64,000 bases of DNA from Micromonospora coriariae (GCF_900091455.1 NZ_LT607412.1:868001-932000), one strand, 5' to 3'. Positions 50,069-59,534 are shown, counted from the stretch's first letter. Notes: a model not told the origin generated them from the letters alone. Numbers and translations are program-made.

Positions 50069-52123
50069 TCAGGCCGGTCCGTCGACCCGGTCCTCCCGGA
50101 CCACCGCCACCTCGCCGGCCGGCACTGTCAGCTCACCGGCGCACCGTGCTTCGCTCAACAACTCGGTGCCGGTCACCGCGAGCCGTACCTCGCTCTCGGT
50201 GTGGTTGATCGCGAACAGCCAGCTTCGCTCACCGTCGCGGCGCCGGACCACCTCCACCCCCACGGGCGCCCGCACCGCCGGGCGGACGCCCGCCTCGTCG
50301 ACCAGCCGGGCGACCAGCCGATCGGTGGCCGGCTCGTCCAGCCGGGTGCCGACGTACCAGGCGGCGCCCGCGCCGACCGGGTGCCGGGTCAGCGCCGGCA
50401 CGCCCGGCAGCGGCCCATCGGTGTACGAGGCGAGGACCTCGGCGCCCACCGGGTGCAGCCACTCGGTCCACACGTCGGCCGTGCTGCCGTCGTCCAGCCG
50501 CACCTGCTCGCCCTCGCGCAACGGGAAGAACTCCTCGGTCCGTACGCCGAGCAGCTCCCGGAACGCGCCCGGGTAGCCGCCCAGCCGGATGTGGTCATTC
50601 TCGTCCACGATGCCGCTGAAGTAGGTGATCGCCGCGGTGCCGCCGGCCTCGACGAACCGGCGCAGCGCGTCGACGTCGGCATCGCGGACCAGGTAGAGGG
50701 TGGGTGCCAGGACCAGCCGGTAGCCGCTGAGGTCGGCGGACGGGTGGACGATGTCGGCGGTCACGCCGGCCCGCCACAGCGCGCCGTACAGGGCGGTCAA
50801 CCGGTCGGCGTAGCGGACGTCCACGCTGGGGTGCGAGTCCAACTCGACACCCCACCACGCCTCCCAGTCGAACAGGATCGCCACCTCGGCGTCCACCCGG
50901 CTGCCGCGTACCTCGGCCAGTGCCTTGAGGTCCGCGCCGAGCTGGCAGACCTCGTGGAACACCTTGGTCTCCGGCCCGGCGTGCGGCACCAGCGCGGAGT
51001 GGAACTTCTCGGCGCCGGCCCGGGAGGCCCGCCACTGGAAGAACAGCACCCCGTCGGCGCCCCGGGCGACGTGCGCCAGGCTGTTGCGGCGCAGCTGCCC
51101 CGGCAGCTTCGCCACGTTGCGCGGCTGCCAGTTCACCGCGCTGGTGGAGTGCTCCATCAGCAGCCACGGATCACCGCCCGCCACGCCGCGGGTGTGGTCG
51201 GCGGAGAGGGCCAGCCCGAGGTGCGCCTGCGGGTCGGCGGCGGTGAGGTAGTGGTCGTTGGAGATCAGGTCCACGTCGTCGGCCCACGAGTGGTAGTCCA
51301 TGTGCTTGATCCCGGTGCCGATCATGAAGTTGGTGGTCACCGGCTGACGGACCAGCGTCTTCAACAGCTCGCGTTCGGCGCGCAGTTGGGCCCGTTGCTC
51401 GTCGGAGGAGAAGCGCAGGAAGTCCAGCTGCTGCGTGGGGTTGGCGAAGGTCGGCGCGGTGCGCGGCGGGTTGATCTCGGCCCAGTCGCCGTAGCGCTGG
51501 CTCCAGAACGCGGTGCCCCAGGCGTCGTTGAGCCGGTCCAGGTCGCCGTAGCGCTCGCGCAGCCAGCCCCGGAACGCCTCGGCGCTGACGTCGCAGTAGC
51601 AGTGCACGTTATGGCAGCCCAGCTCGTTGGAGACGTGCCACATCACCACCGCCGGGTGCTCGGCGTACCGGTCGGCGACCGCGCGTACCAGCTCCAGCGA
51701 CCGCTCCCGGAACACCGGGGAGCTGGGGCAGTACGCCTGCCGCCCGCCCGGCCAGAGGATCGCGCCGTCGGACCGGCGGGGCAACGTCTCCGGGTACGCG
51801 CGGGCCAGCCACGGAGGCGGGCTGGCGGTGGCGGTGGCCAGGTCGACCTGGATGCCGCCGTCGTGCAGCAGGGCCAGCACCCGATCCAGCCAGCCGAACT
51901 CGAACCGGCCGGGGGTGGGCTCCAGCAGAGCCCACGAGAAGATGCCGACGGAGACCAGGTTGACCCCGGCCCTACGCATCAGCTCGACGTCCTCGGACCA
52001 GGTCTGCTCGGGCCACTGCTCGGGGTTGTAGTCGCCGCCGAAATAGATGCCGTCGCCCTGCCATCGCCGCATGACAGCTGAGGTTGCACCCGGCAGCCCA
52101 CGGAAGTCAACAGGTTCCAACAT
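50069..52123 (-). CDS. GH42 beta-galactosidase
   Basis: A 684-residue intracellular GH42 enzyme hydrolysing terminal beta-galactosides. The catalytic TIM barrel (residues 1-390) has FGGDYNPEQWPEQTWSEDV, the acid/base glutamate in WHVSNELGCH, the zinc-site cysteines around YCPSS and CHNVHCYCD, and the nucleophile in DPWLLMEHSTSAVNWQPRN. A trimerisation domain (about 400-610) and a C-terminal beta domain follow. The ATG at 52123 has GGAAAAG 8 bases upstream; a TTG at 52138 is possible. It is divergent from the sugar importer operon and followed by its DeoR regulator. Confidence 0.95.
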   Translation of the reverse strand: MLEPVDFRGLPGATSAVMRRWQGDGIYFGGDYNPEQWPEQTWSEDVELMRRAGVNLVSVGIFSWALLEPTPGRFEFGWLDRVLALLHDGGIQVDLATATASPPPWLARAYPETLPRRSDGAILWPGGRQAYCPSSPVFRERSLELVRAVADRYAEHPAVVMWHVSNELGCHNVHCYCDVSAEAFRGWLRERYGDLDRLNDAWGTAFWSQRYGDWAEINPPRTAPTFANPTQQLDFLRFSSDEQRAQLRAERELLKTLVRQPVTTNFMIGTGIKHMDYHSWADDVDLISNDHYLTAADPQAHLGLALSADHTRGVAGGDPWLLMEHSTSAVNWQPRNVAKLPGQLRRNSLAHVARGADGVLFFQWRASRAGAEKFHSALVPHAGPETKVFHEVCQLGADLKALAEVRGSRVDAEVAILFDWEAWWGVELDSHPSVDVRYADRLTALYGALWRAGVTADIVHPSADLSGYRLVLAPTLYLVRDADVDALRRFVEAGGTAAITYFSGIVDENDHIRLGGYPGAFRELLGVRTEEFFPLREGEQVRLDDGSTADVWTEWLHPVGAEVLASYTDGPLPGVPALTRHPVGAGAAWYVGTRLDEPATDRLVARLVDEAGVRPAVRAPVGVEVVRRRDGERSWLFAINHTESEVRLAVTGTELLSEARCAGELTVPAGEVAVVREDRVDGPA

Positions 52124-52193
52124 CGATTTCTTTTCCAACGTTTACCACGTAACGGCCGTGTCACGACTGGGTTCTGGGAGGCGAATTGCCCTC

Positions 52194-52253
52194 TTGACAG
52201 CGCCCGGCGGACGGGTAGCTTGAGGCCCCAATGGCCATTCGTGTTTGCCATTG
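52194..52253 (+). promoter_or_regulatory. Promoter and operator of the galactoside importer operon
   Basis: TTGACA (52194-52199), 16-base spacer, TAGCTT (52216-52221), predicting a start near 52228. A perfect inverted repeat CAATGGC-N11-GCCATTG (52229-52253) lies exactly at the predicted start, suiting repression by the DeoR protein or another sugar regulator. The leader to the coding start is about 130 bases. Confidence 0.6.
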
Positions 52254-52356
52254 TGGATTCTCGTGGGATCCAGATGTGCATTCACAGCGTCGAACCTGCC
52301 TTCACCACCCCCGACGGCCCTTGGGCGTAGCACCTCTTCATCCGCAGGAGGCACAG

Positions 52357-53682
52357 ATGTCCCGTCCCCGATCCCAAGCCGAGTACCTGGCTCGGCTCGT
52401 ACCGCCCTCCGTAGCCGGCATCAACCGACGCTCGCTGCTGGCCGGCGCGGCCGGCACGGGCGCGCTGCTCGGCACTGGCCTGCTCGCCGGCTGCGGCGAC
52501 GACTCCGGTGGGTCCGAGTCGAAGGACGTGTCCCTCGGCTCGAACCAGTCCGACCCGAAGCCGAAGGACGTCGTCGCCAAGGTCACGGACGGTTTCAAGA
52601 CGTCGTCCGGCATCCAGGTCGCGGTGAACACGGTCGACCACAACACGTTCCAGGAGAACATCAACAACTACCTGCAGGGCAAGCCGGACGACGTGTTCAC
52701 CTGGTTCGCCGGCTACCGGATGCGCTTCTTCGCCCAGAAGGGCCTGGCCAGCGACATCAGCGACGTGTGGGGCAAGCTCTCCGGCTACTCGGACGCCTTC
52801 AAGAAGGCGTCCACCGGGGACGACGGCAAGCAGTACTTCGTTCCGGCGTCGTACTACCCGTGGGCCGTCTTTTACCGCAAGTCGGTCTGGCAGCAGCACG
52901 GCTACCAGACGCCGAAGACCCTCGACGACTTCACCACCCTCGCCGCTCAGATGAAGAAGGACGGCCTGACCCCGATCGCCTTCGCCGACAAGGACGGCTG
53001 GCCGGCGATGGGCACCTTCGACATCCTGAACCTGCGGGTCAACGGCTACCAGTTCCACATCGACCTGATGGCCGGCAAGGAGGCCTGGACCTCCGACAAG
53101 GTCAAGAAGGTCTTCGACACCTGGGCCGGCCTGCTCCCCCTGCACCAGCCGGACAGCCTCGGCCGCACCTGGCAGGAGGCGGCTCAGTCGCTGCAGCAGA
53201 AGAAGAGCGGCATGTACCTGCTCGGTCTCTTCGTCGGCCAGCAGTTCAGCAACGAGGAGCAGGACGACCTCGACTTCTTCACGTTCCCGGAGATCGACCC
53301 GGCGATCGGCGCCAAGGCCCTGGACGCCCCGATCGACGGTTACATGATGGCCCGCAAGCCCAAGAACGAGGACAACGCCCGGAAGCTGCTGGAGTACTTC
53401 GGCGGCAAGGACGCCGCGGACATCACGGTCAAGAACGACCCGGCCACCCTGGTCGCCAACACCGGCGCGGACGTCAGCGGCTACACCGCCCTGCAGAAGA
53501 AGGCGGCCGAGCTGGTCGGGTCGGCCACCGAGATCGCCCAGTTCCTCGACCGGGACACCCGGCCGGACTTCGCCTCCACGGTGATCATCCCGGCGCTCCA
53601 GCAGTTCATCAAGAACCCCAAGGACATCGACGGCCTCACCTCGAGCATCGAGAACCAGAAAAAGTCGATCTTCACCGACTGA
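52357..53682 (+). CDS. CUT1 ABC importer substrate-binding lipoprotein
   Basis: A 441-residue extracytoplasmic sugar-binding protein. The N-terminus has NRRSLLAGAAG and a lipobox LLAGC with cysteine near residue 46, followed by a Gly/Ser linker; the mature protein has the periplasmic-binding fold of family 1 (VFTWFAGYRMRFFAQKGLAS, VPASYYPWAVFYRKSVWQQH, KKSGMYLLGLFVGQQF). The ATG at 52357 has AGGAGG 6 bases upstream. It is the first gene of an operon with two permeases and an alpha-galactosidase, which points to alpha-galactosides such as melibiose, raffinose or galactomanno-oligosaccharides as ligands. Confidence 0.93.
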   Translation: MSRPRSQAEYLARLVPPSVAGINRRSLLAGAAGTGALLGTGLLAGCGDDSGGSESKDVSLGSNQSDPKPKDVVAKVTDGFKTSSGIQVAVNTVDHNTFQENINNYLQGKPDDVFTWFAGYRMRFFAQKGLASDISDVWGKLSGYSDAFKKASTGDDGKQYFVPASYYPWAVFYRKSVWQQHGYQTPKTLDDFTTLAAQMKKDGLTPIAFADKDGWPAMGTFDILNLRVNGYQFHIDLMAGKEAWTSDKVKKVFDTWAGLLPLHQPDSLGRTWQEAAQSLQQKKSGMYLLGLFVGQQFSNEEQDDLDFFTFPEIDPAIGAKALDAPIDGYMMARKPKNEDNARKLLEYFGGKDAADITVKNDPATLVANTGADVSGYTALQKKAAELVGSATEIAQFLDRDTRPDFASTVIIPALQQFIKNPKDIDGLTSSIENQKKSIFTD

Positions 53683-53703
53683 CGGCGGAAGGGGGAGGAC
53701 ATC

Positions 53704-54660
53704 GTGTCCGACCTGCCCCTGATCCAAGCGGATCGCGCCGTGCCGCCGCCGGCCGCGACCACCTCCACGGGTGGTCGTCGCCGGCGGCTACGGCTCCTGT
53801 CCCGCACCGACCGCGTGGTCATCACGCTGATGGTGCTCGTCCCGCTGCTGCTCGTCACCGGGTTCGTCTGGGTGCCGGCGGTGGCCACCGTGCTGCTCTC
53901 CGGCACCAACTGGGACGGCATCGGCCCACTGAACGAGATCGAATTCGTCGGCGCCCGCAACTACAGCGACGTGGTGAACATCTACCCGCCGTTCGTGCCG
54001 GCGGTCCAGCACAACCTGCTCTGGCTGGCGGTGCTGTTCCTGGTGGCCAGCCCGTTCGGCATGTTCCTGGCCGTCCTGCTCGACAAGGAGCTGCGGGGCA
54101 GCCGCTTCTACCAGACGGCGCTCTACCTGCCCGTGGTGCTCTCGCTGGCGCTGATCGGCTTCGTCTGGCAGCTGCTCTACTCCCGCGACCAGGGTCTGAT
54201 CAACGCCGTGTTCGGCAGCAACGTCGACTGGTACGGCGACTCGAACGTCAACATCTGGGCGGTCATGGTCGCCTCCGGCTGGCGGCACGTCGGCTACATC
54301 ATGCTGCTCTACCTGGCCGGGTTGAAGGGCGTCGACCCGTCGCTGCGGGAAGCCGCCGCGGTCGACGGCGCCTCGGAGAGCCGGACGTTCTTCCGGGTGG
54401 TGTTCCCGGTGATGCGGCCGATCAACATCATCGTGCTGGTGGTGACGGTGATCGAGTCACTGCGCGCGTTCGACCTGGTCTGGGTGGTCAACAAGGGACG
54501 CAACGGCTTGGAGCTGCTCTCCGCGCTGGTCACCCAGAACGTGGTGGGTGAGGCGAGCCGGATCGGATTCGGCTCGGCGCTGGCGACCATCATGCTGGTC
54601 GTCTCGCTGGTCTTCATCACCATCTACCTGGCGACCGTGATGAGGGAGAACCGGCAATGA
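53704..54660 (+). CDS. CUT1 ABC importer permease (MalF-like)
   Basis: A 318-residue permease with six spans, starting VITLMVLVPLLLVTGFVWVP. The EAA motif for ATPase docking is EAAAVDGASESRTFFRVVFP. The GTG at 53704 has GGGGGAGG just upstream. It is the second gene of the importer operon and overlaps the next permease gene by 4 bases (ATGA). Confidence 0.93.
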   Translation: MSDLPLIQADRAVPPPAATTSTGGRRRRLRLLSRTDRVVITLMVLVPLLLVTGFVWVPAVATVLLSGTNWDGIGPLNEIEFVGARNYSDVVNIYPPFVPAVQHNLLWLAVLFLVASPFGMFLAVLLDKELRGSRFYQTALYLPVVLSLALIGFVWQLLYSRDQGLINAVFGSNVDWYGDSNVNIWAVMVASGWRHVGYIMLLYLAGLKGVDPSLREAAAVDGASESRTFFRVVFPVMRPINIIVLVVTVIESLRAFDLVWVVNKGRNGLELLSALVTQNVVGEASRIGFGSALATIMLVVSLVFITIYLATVMRENRQ

Positions 54661-55568
54661 GCAGCGCGACAGTGACCCGGCGTACCGAGAGTGAGCTCGA
54701 GGCCCCGGCCCGCCGCAAGCTGACCCCGCTGCGGCTGCTGCTGCACGGCTTCCTCATCACCGTCGCGCTGACCTGGCTCTTCCCGATCGCCTGGGCGGTG
54801 CTCACGTCGCTGCGCTCCTACGAGTACACCGCCGCCAACGGCTACGTCTCGTTCGGCGGCTGGACCCTCGACAACTACGTCACCGCCTGGCGGACCGCGG
54901 AGTTCGGCAAGCACTTCCTCAACTCGGTGTACATCACAGTGCCGGCGGTGCTGCTGACGCTCTTCCTCGCCTCCTGCGTGGCGTTCGTCATCGCCCGGTT
55001 CAGCTGGAAACTCAACCTCGTGCTGCTCGGGGTGTTCACCGCGGCCAACCTGCTGCCCCAGCAGGCGCTGCTCATCCCACTGTTCCGGCTGTTCACCGAG
55101 GTGCCGCTGCCGGAGTTCATGAGCGACTCGGAGCTGCTCTACGACAGCTACTGGGGTCTGATCCTGATCAACGTGGCCTTCCAGTGCGGGTTCTGCGTCT
55201 TCGTGCTCAGCAACTACATGAAGGCGCTGCCCCGCGACCTGTACGAGGCGGCGATGGTCGACGGGGCGAGCATCTGGCGGCAGTACTGGCAGGTCACCAT
55301 GCCGCTGTGCCGGCCGGCCCTGGCCGCGCTGGCGACCCTGGAGGTGACCTGGATCTACAACGAGTTCTTCTGGGCCACCGTCCTGATGCGCACCGGCGAC
55401 AAGTTCCCGGTGACCAGCTCGCTGAACAACCTGCGCGGCGAGTTCTTCACCGACAACAACCTGGTCTCGGCGGGCAGCGTGCTCGTCGCGATCCCCACAC
55501 TGGTGATCTTCTTTATGCTCCAGCGGCACTTCGTCCGGGGCCTGACCTTGGGAGCCTCCAAAGGATGA
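54657..55568 (+). CDS. CUT1 ABC importer permease (MalG-like)
   Basis: A 303-residue permease: LLLHGFLITVALTWLFPIAW, TVPAVLLTLFLASCVAFVIA, and the EAA motif YEAAMVDGASIWRQYWQVTM. The start overlaps the previous permease stop and its own stop overlaps the alpha-galactosidase start, so the four genes are tightly coupled. No ATPase gene follows, so a shared MsiK-type ATPase is assumed. Confidence 0.93.
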   Translation: MSSATVTRRTESELEAPARRKLTPLRLLLHGFLITVALTWLFPIAWAVLTSLRSYEYTAANGYVSFGGWTLDNYVTAWRTAEFGKHFLNSVYITVPAVLLTLFLASCVAFVIARFSWKLNLVLLGVFTAANLLPQQALLIPLFRLFTEVPLPEFMSDSELLYDSYWGLILINVAFQCGFCVFVLSNYMKALPRDLYEAAMVDGASIWRQYWQVTMPLCRPALAALATLEVTWIYNEFFWATVLMRTGDKFPVTSSLNNLRGEFFTDNNLVSAGSVLVAIPTLVIFFMLQRHFVRGLTLGASKG

Positions 55569-57703
55569 TGATCCTGCACCTGCGCCGCGCGCGGACCAGC
55601 CTGGTGCTCGACGCGCGCGGCCCGGGGCTGCCCCGGATCGCGCACTGGGGCGGCGACATCGGCGACCTCGACGACGACGGCCTGCGCCAGCTCGTCGACG
55701 CGACCGTACCGCCGGTGGTGCCGAGCAGCTTCGACGAGCCCACCGTGCTCTCCCTGCTGCCGGAGCCGAGCGCCGGCTGGAGCGGCCGGCCGGGTCTGGC
55801 CGGGCACCGCGACGGGACCGGCTGGTCCACCGCCTTCCGCCTGGACGGCGTCGACGTCGAACCAGGCACCGACGAGGGCTCGGCGCGGGTGACCGTACGG
55901 GCCAGCGACCCGGACGCACAGCTGTCCCTGACCATCGAGATCGAGGTGGACCCGGCCGGATTGCTGCTGCTGCGCCACCGACTGCGCAACGACGGCGACG
56001 ACGCGTACGAGCTGCGGGAGCTGACGCCGGTGCTGCCGGTGCCGGCGGTCGCCACCGAACTGCTCGACCTGACCGGTCGGTGGTGCCGGGAACGGTCCCC
56101 GCAGCGGCACGCGTGGCAGTTGGGCAGCTGGGTCCGCGAAGGCCGGCACGGGCGCACCGGGCACGACGCCACCCTGCTCCTGGTGGCCGGCACCGCCGGG
56201 TTCGGCTTCGGCCACGGCGAGGTGTGGGCGGTGCACACCGCGTGGAGCGGCGACCACGTCACCTTCGCCGAGCGGCGGCCCACCGGCGAGTCGACCCTCG
56301 GCGGCGGCGAGCTGCTGGCCCCCGGCGAGGTCCGGCTGGGCCCCGGCGAGTCGTACGCCACTCCCCTGCTCTACGCGGTCTGGTCCGACGCCGGGCTGGA
56401 CGGGCTCAGCGACGTACTGCACACCCACCTGCGGGCCCGGCCCCGGCACCCACGCTCCCCCCGCCCGGTGACCCTGAACGTCTGGGAGGCCGTCTACTTC
56501 GACCACGACCTGGACCGGCTGCGGGCACTCGCCGACCGGGCCGCGCAGATCGGCGTCGAGCGGTTCGTGCTCGACGACGGCTGGTTCCGCGGCCGGCGCG
56601 ACGACACCGCCGGGCTCGGCGACTGGTTCGTCGACGAGGGCGTCTGGCCGGACGGCCTGCAACCGTTGATCGACCACGTGACCGGCCGGGGTCTGGAGTT
56701 CGGCCTCTGGGTGGAGCCGGAGATGGTCAACCCCGACTCCGACCTGTTCCGGGCGCACGCCGACTGGTTGCTGGCGGTGCCGGGGCGGCTGCCGCCGCTC
56801 TGGCGCAACCAGCAGGTGCTCGACCTGGGCCGGCCGGAGGCGTACGACTACCTGCTGGAACGGCTCGACAAACTGCTCACCGAGCATCCCGGCATCAGCT
56901 ACCTCAAGTGGGACCACAACCGGGACCTCACCGAGGCCGGGCATCACGGCCACCCCGGGGTGCACGGGCAGACCCTGGCGGTCTACCGGCTCCTCGACGA
57001 GCTGCGCCGCCGCCACCCCGGCGTGGAGATCGAGAGCTGCGCGTCCGGCGGCGCCCGGGTGGACCTGGGCATCCTGGCGCGCACCGACCGGGTCTGGGCC
57101 AGCGACTGCAACGACGCGCTGGAACGGCTCAGCATCCAGCGCTGGACGGGGCTGCTGCTGCCACCGGAGCTGATCGGCACGCACGTCGGGCCGGAGCGCT
57201 CGCACACCACCCACCGGGTGCACGACCTCGGCTTCCGGGCAGCCACCGCGCTCTTCGGCCACCACGGCATCGAGTGGGACATCGCGTCGATCAGCGCCGC
57301 CGAGCAGACCGAACTGGCCGCCTGGGTCGCGCTGCACAAGCGGCTGCGTCCGCTGCTGCACACCGGGCGGGTGGTCCGGGTCGACCATCCGGACCCGGCC
57401 GTCTGGGCCCACGGCGTGGTCGACCACGACGGCACCAGAGCGGTGTACGCGGTGGCTCGGCTGACCACCTCGGTGGCGCAGTCCCCGGGCGCGGTCCGGC
57501 TGCCCGGCCTGGACCCGGGCCGGCGTTACCGGGTGCGACCGGTGTCGGACGTGCCGGCCCCGGCGACCATCGACCGGTCCGCGCCGGCCTGGCTGGCTGG
57601 CGGCGTCATGCTCAGCGGAGCGGCACTGGCCCGGGTGGGGGTGCAGGTGCCCGCGTTGCACCCCGAGCAGAGCCTGGTGCTGGAGGTTGACGCCGTCGAC
57701 TGA
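55565..57703 (+). CDS. GH36 alpha-galactosidase
   Basis: A 712-residue intracellular GH36 enzyme that removes terminal alpha-galactose. An N-terminal beta-supersandwich (about residues 1-300) precedes the TIM barrel with FVLDDGWFRGRRDDTAGLGD, the nucleophile aspartate in YLKWDHNRDLTEAGH, and the acid/base aspartate in RVWASDCNDALERLSIQ; a small C-terminal beta domain follows. Start ATG at 55565 (or 55568) overlaps the permease stop. Its place in the importer operon indicates that imported alpha-galactosides are cleaved in the cytosol. Confidence 0.95.
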   Translation: MMILHLRRARTSLVLDARGPGLPRIAHWGGDIGDLDDDGLRQLVDATVPPVVPSSFDEPTVLSLLPEPSAGWSGRPGLAGHRDGTGWSTAFRLDGVDVEPGTDEGSARVTVRASDPDAQLSLTIEIEVDPAGLLLLRHRLRNDGDDAYELRELTPVLPVPAVATELLDLTGRWCRERSPQRHAWQLGSWVREGRHGRTGHDATLLLVAGTAGFGFGHGEVWAVHTAWSGDHVTFAERRPTGESTLGGGELLAPGEVRLGPGESYATPLLYAVWSDAGLDGLSDVLHTHLRARPRHPRSPRPVTLNVWEAVYFDHDLDRLRALADRAAQIGVERFVLDDGWFRGRRDDTAGLGDWFVDEGVWPDGLQPLIDHVTGRGLEFGLWVEPEMVNPDSDLFRAHADWLLAVPGRLPPLWRNQQVLDLGRPEAYDYLLERLDKLLTEHPGISYLKWDHNRDLTEAGHHGHPGVHGQTLAVYRLLDELRRRHPGVEIESCASGGARVDLGILARTDRVWASDCNDALERLSIQRWTGLLLPPELIGTHVGPERSHTTHRVHDLGFRAATALFGHHGIEWDIASISAAEQTELAAWVALHKRLRPLLHTGRVVRVDHPDPAVWAHGVVDHDGTRAVYAVARLTTSVAQSPGAVRLPGLDPGRRYRVRPVSDVPAPATIDRSAPAWLAGGVMLSGAALARVGVQVPALHPEQSLVLEVDAVD

Positions 57704-57730
57704 AATTTCCCGGGACATCTTTGACCGGGG

Positions 57731-57736
57731 TGTCGA
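57731..57736 (+). promoter_or_regulatory. Possible ECF42 -35 element
   Basis: TGTCGA 71 bases before the YciI start matches the -35 element I recall for ECF42 autoregulated promoters. No convincing matching -10 was found at the right distance, so this is weak. Confidence 0.25.
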
Positions 57737-57806
57737 GAACGGTGCCGTCGGCTTCTACCTCAGGGTGAGAGCACCGAAGATGGTGCGCAGGCGTGAGGAG
57801 CGAACC

Positions 57807-58208
57807 ATGAAGTACATGCTGCTTATGCAGTTCAGCGCCGCCGGGACCGACTTCCCGGGCATCGACACCTGGACGCCGGAGGAGATCGAGGCGCACATCG
57901 GGTTCATGGGCGAGGTCAACCGCAAGCTCACCGCCGCCGGAGAGTGGGTCGACGGGCAGGGCCTCGGCGGCCCGCAGCAGGCGCGGATCGTCCGCGCCGG
58001 TGAGGGCGGGGCCCCGGTGGTCACCGAGGGGCCGTTCGCCGAGACGAAGGAGTTCCTCGCCGGCTTCTGGATCGTCGACTGCGACAGCCCGCAGCGGGCG
58101 GTGGAACTGGCCGCGTACATCTCCACCGCACCCGGCCCCGGCGGACGGCCGCTGAACATGCCGATCGAGGTGCACCCGATCATGTCCGCCCCAGCCCAGG
58201 AGCTGTGA
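57807..58208 (+). CDS. YciI/DGPF domain protein
   Basis: A 133-residue YCII-related protein (MKYMLLMQFSAAGTDFPGID, GPQQARIVRAGEGGAPVVTE, GPFAETKEFLAGFWIVDCDS). The EGPFAETKE block is the DGPF motif of proteins paired with ECF42 sigma factors. The ATG at 57807 has GAGGAG 6 bases upstream. Its stop lies 3 bases before the CTG codon taken as the start of the sigma gene, so they are co-transcribed. The function of DGPF proteins is unknown; they may be targets or modulators of the sigma factor. Confidence 0.9.
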   Translation: MKYMLLMQFSAAGTDFPGIDTWTPEEIEAHIGFMGEVNRKLTAAGEWVDGQGLGGPQQARIVRAGEGGAPVVTEGPFAETKEFLAGFWIVDCDSPQRAVELAAYISTAPGPGGRPLNMPIEVHPIMSAPAQEL

Positions 58209-58211
58209 GGG

Positions 58212-59534
58212 CTGGCCACCACCGATCCCCACGTCGAGGACCTGCTGCGCGAACTGGCGCCGCAGGTCCTCGGCGTGCTCGCCCGCCGGTTCGGTGACTT
58301 CGCCACCGCCGAGGACGCGGTGCAGGAGGCGCTGCTGGCCGCCGCCACCCAGTGGCCGGCGGACGGGCTGCCGGCGAACCCGCGCGGCTGGCTGATCCAG
58401 GTCGGCTACCGCCGGATGATCGAGCTGGTCCGCGGTGAGCAGGCGCGGCGCCGCCGCGAGGACCTGGTCGCCCGCCGGGACCCGGACGACCGCCAGCACG
58501 CGCCCGCGGCGGACGAGGAGCTGACCGCCGAACGGGACGACAGACTGGTCCTGCTCTTCCTCTGCTGCCACCCGGCGCTCACGCCCGCGTCGGCCGTCGC
58601 GCTGACCCTGCGCGCGGTCGGTGGGCTCAGCACCGCCGAGATCGCCCGCGCGTTCCTGGTGCCCGAGACGACCATGGCGCAACGGATCAGCCGGGCCAAG
58701 CAGCGCATCCGCTCCTCCGGGCTGCCGTTCCGGATGCCGGAGCCGACGGAGCGGGCCGACCGGCTGGCCACCGTGCGGCAGGTGCTCTATCTGATCTTCA
58801 CCGAGGGGCACACGAGCACCGCCGGCCCGGATCTGCGCCGGGTCGACCTGGCGGCGGAGGCGATCCGACTCACCCGTGCGCTGCACACGCTGCTGCCCCA
58901 CGACAGCGAGTCGGCCGGCCTGCTGGCGTTGATGCTGCTCACCGAGGCGCGCAGCCCGGCGCGGACCGGGCCGTCCGGTGAGCTGATCTCGCTGGCCGAC
59001 CAGGACCGCGCCCACTGGGACGCGGCGGCGATCGCCGAGGGCATCGAACTGGTCACCCGGGCGCTGCCGCGCGGGCCGGTCGGCCCGTACCAGGTGCAGG
59101 CCGCCATCGCCGCACTGCACGACGAGGCGCCGAGCACCGAGGCGACCGACTGGCCGCAGATCCTGGCGCTCTACGGCGTGCTGGAACAGCTCTCCGGCAG
59201 CCCGGTGGTGGCGCTCAACCGGGCCGTGGCGACCGCCATGGTGCACGGGCCGGCAGCCGGCCTGGCCGCTCTCGACGCGCTGGCCGCCGACCAGCAGTTG
59301 GCCGGGCACCACCGGCTCGCCGCCGCCCGCGCGCACCTGCACGAGATGGCCGGGGACCGGGCCCGGGCGATCGCCGACTACCGGGCCGCCGCCGGGCGGA
59401 CGAGCAGCCTGCCCGAGCATCGCTACCTCATGATGCGGGCAGCCCGGCTCGCCGCCGAGCCGGACCGGCCGACGTCGCATCAGGCTCCGACGGAGGACCG
59501 AGTGGATGGGAATCTCGGCCTCGGGCCGGAGTAG
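58212..59534 (+). CDS. ECF42-type RNA polymerase sigma factor
   Basis: About 440 residues: region 2 (VEDLLRELAPQVLGVLARRF, TAEDAVQEALLAAATQWPAD, PRGWLIQVGYRRMIELVRGE), region 4 (GLSTAEIARAFLVPETTMAQ, RISRAKQRIRSSGLPFRMPE) and a long helical C-terminal domain (about 180-440) of TPR character that is essential for activity in ECF42 proteins. No ATG, GTG or TTG exists in frame before the first conserved helix; the first GTG (58275) would delete it. The likely start is therefore CTG at 58212, 3 bases after the YciI stop. The YciI-sigma pairing is diagnostic for ECF42. Confidence 0.85.
   Translation: MATTDPHVEDLLRELAPQVLGVLARRFGDFATAEDAVQEALLAAATQWPADGLPANPRGWLIQVGYRRMIELVRGEQARRRREDLVARRDPDDRQHAPAADEELTAERDDRLVLLFLCCHPALTPASAVALTLRAVGGLSTAEIARAFLVPETTMAQRISRAKQRIRSSGLPFRMPEPTERADRLATVRQVLYLIFTEGHTSTAGPDLRRVDLAAEAIRLTRALHTLLPHDSESAGLLALMLLTEARSPARTGPSGELISLADQDRAHWDAAAIAEGIELVTRALPRGPVGPYQVQAAIAALHDEAPSTEATDWPQILALYGVLEQLSGSPVVALNRAVATAMVHGPAAGLAALDALAADQQLAGHHRLAAARAHLHEMAGDRARAIADYRAAAGRTSSLPEHRYLMMRAARLAAEPDRPTSHQAPTEDRVDGNLGLGPE

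Noticed and set aside
49058..52081. A 1007-codon open frame on the plus strand opposite folD, the DeoR gene and GH42
   Set aside because: It is a mirror of real genes on the other strand, produced by GC-rich third positions. The translation is Arg/Gly/Val-rich with no domain.
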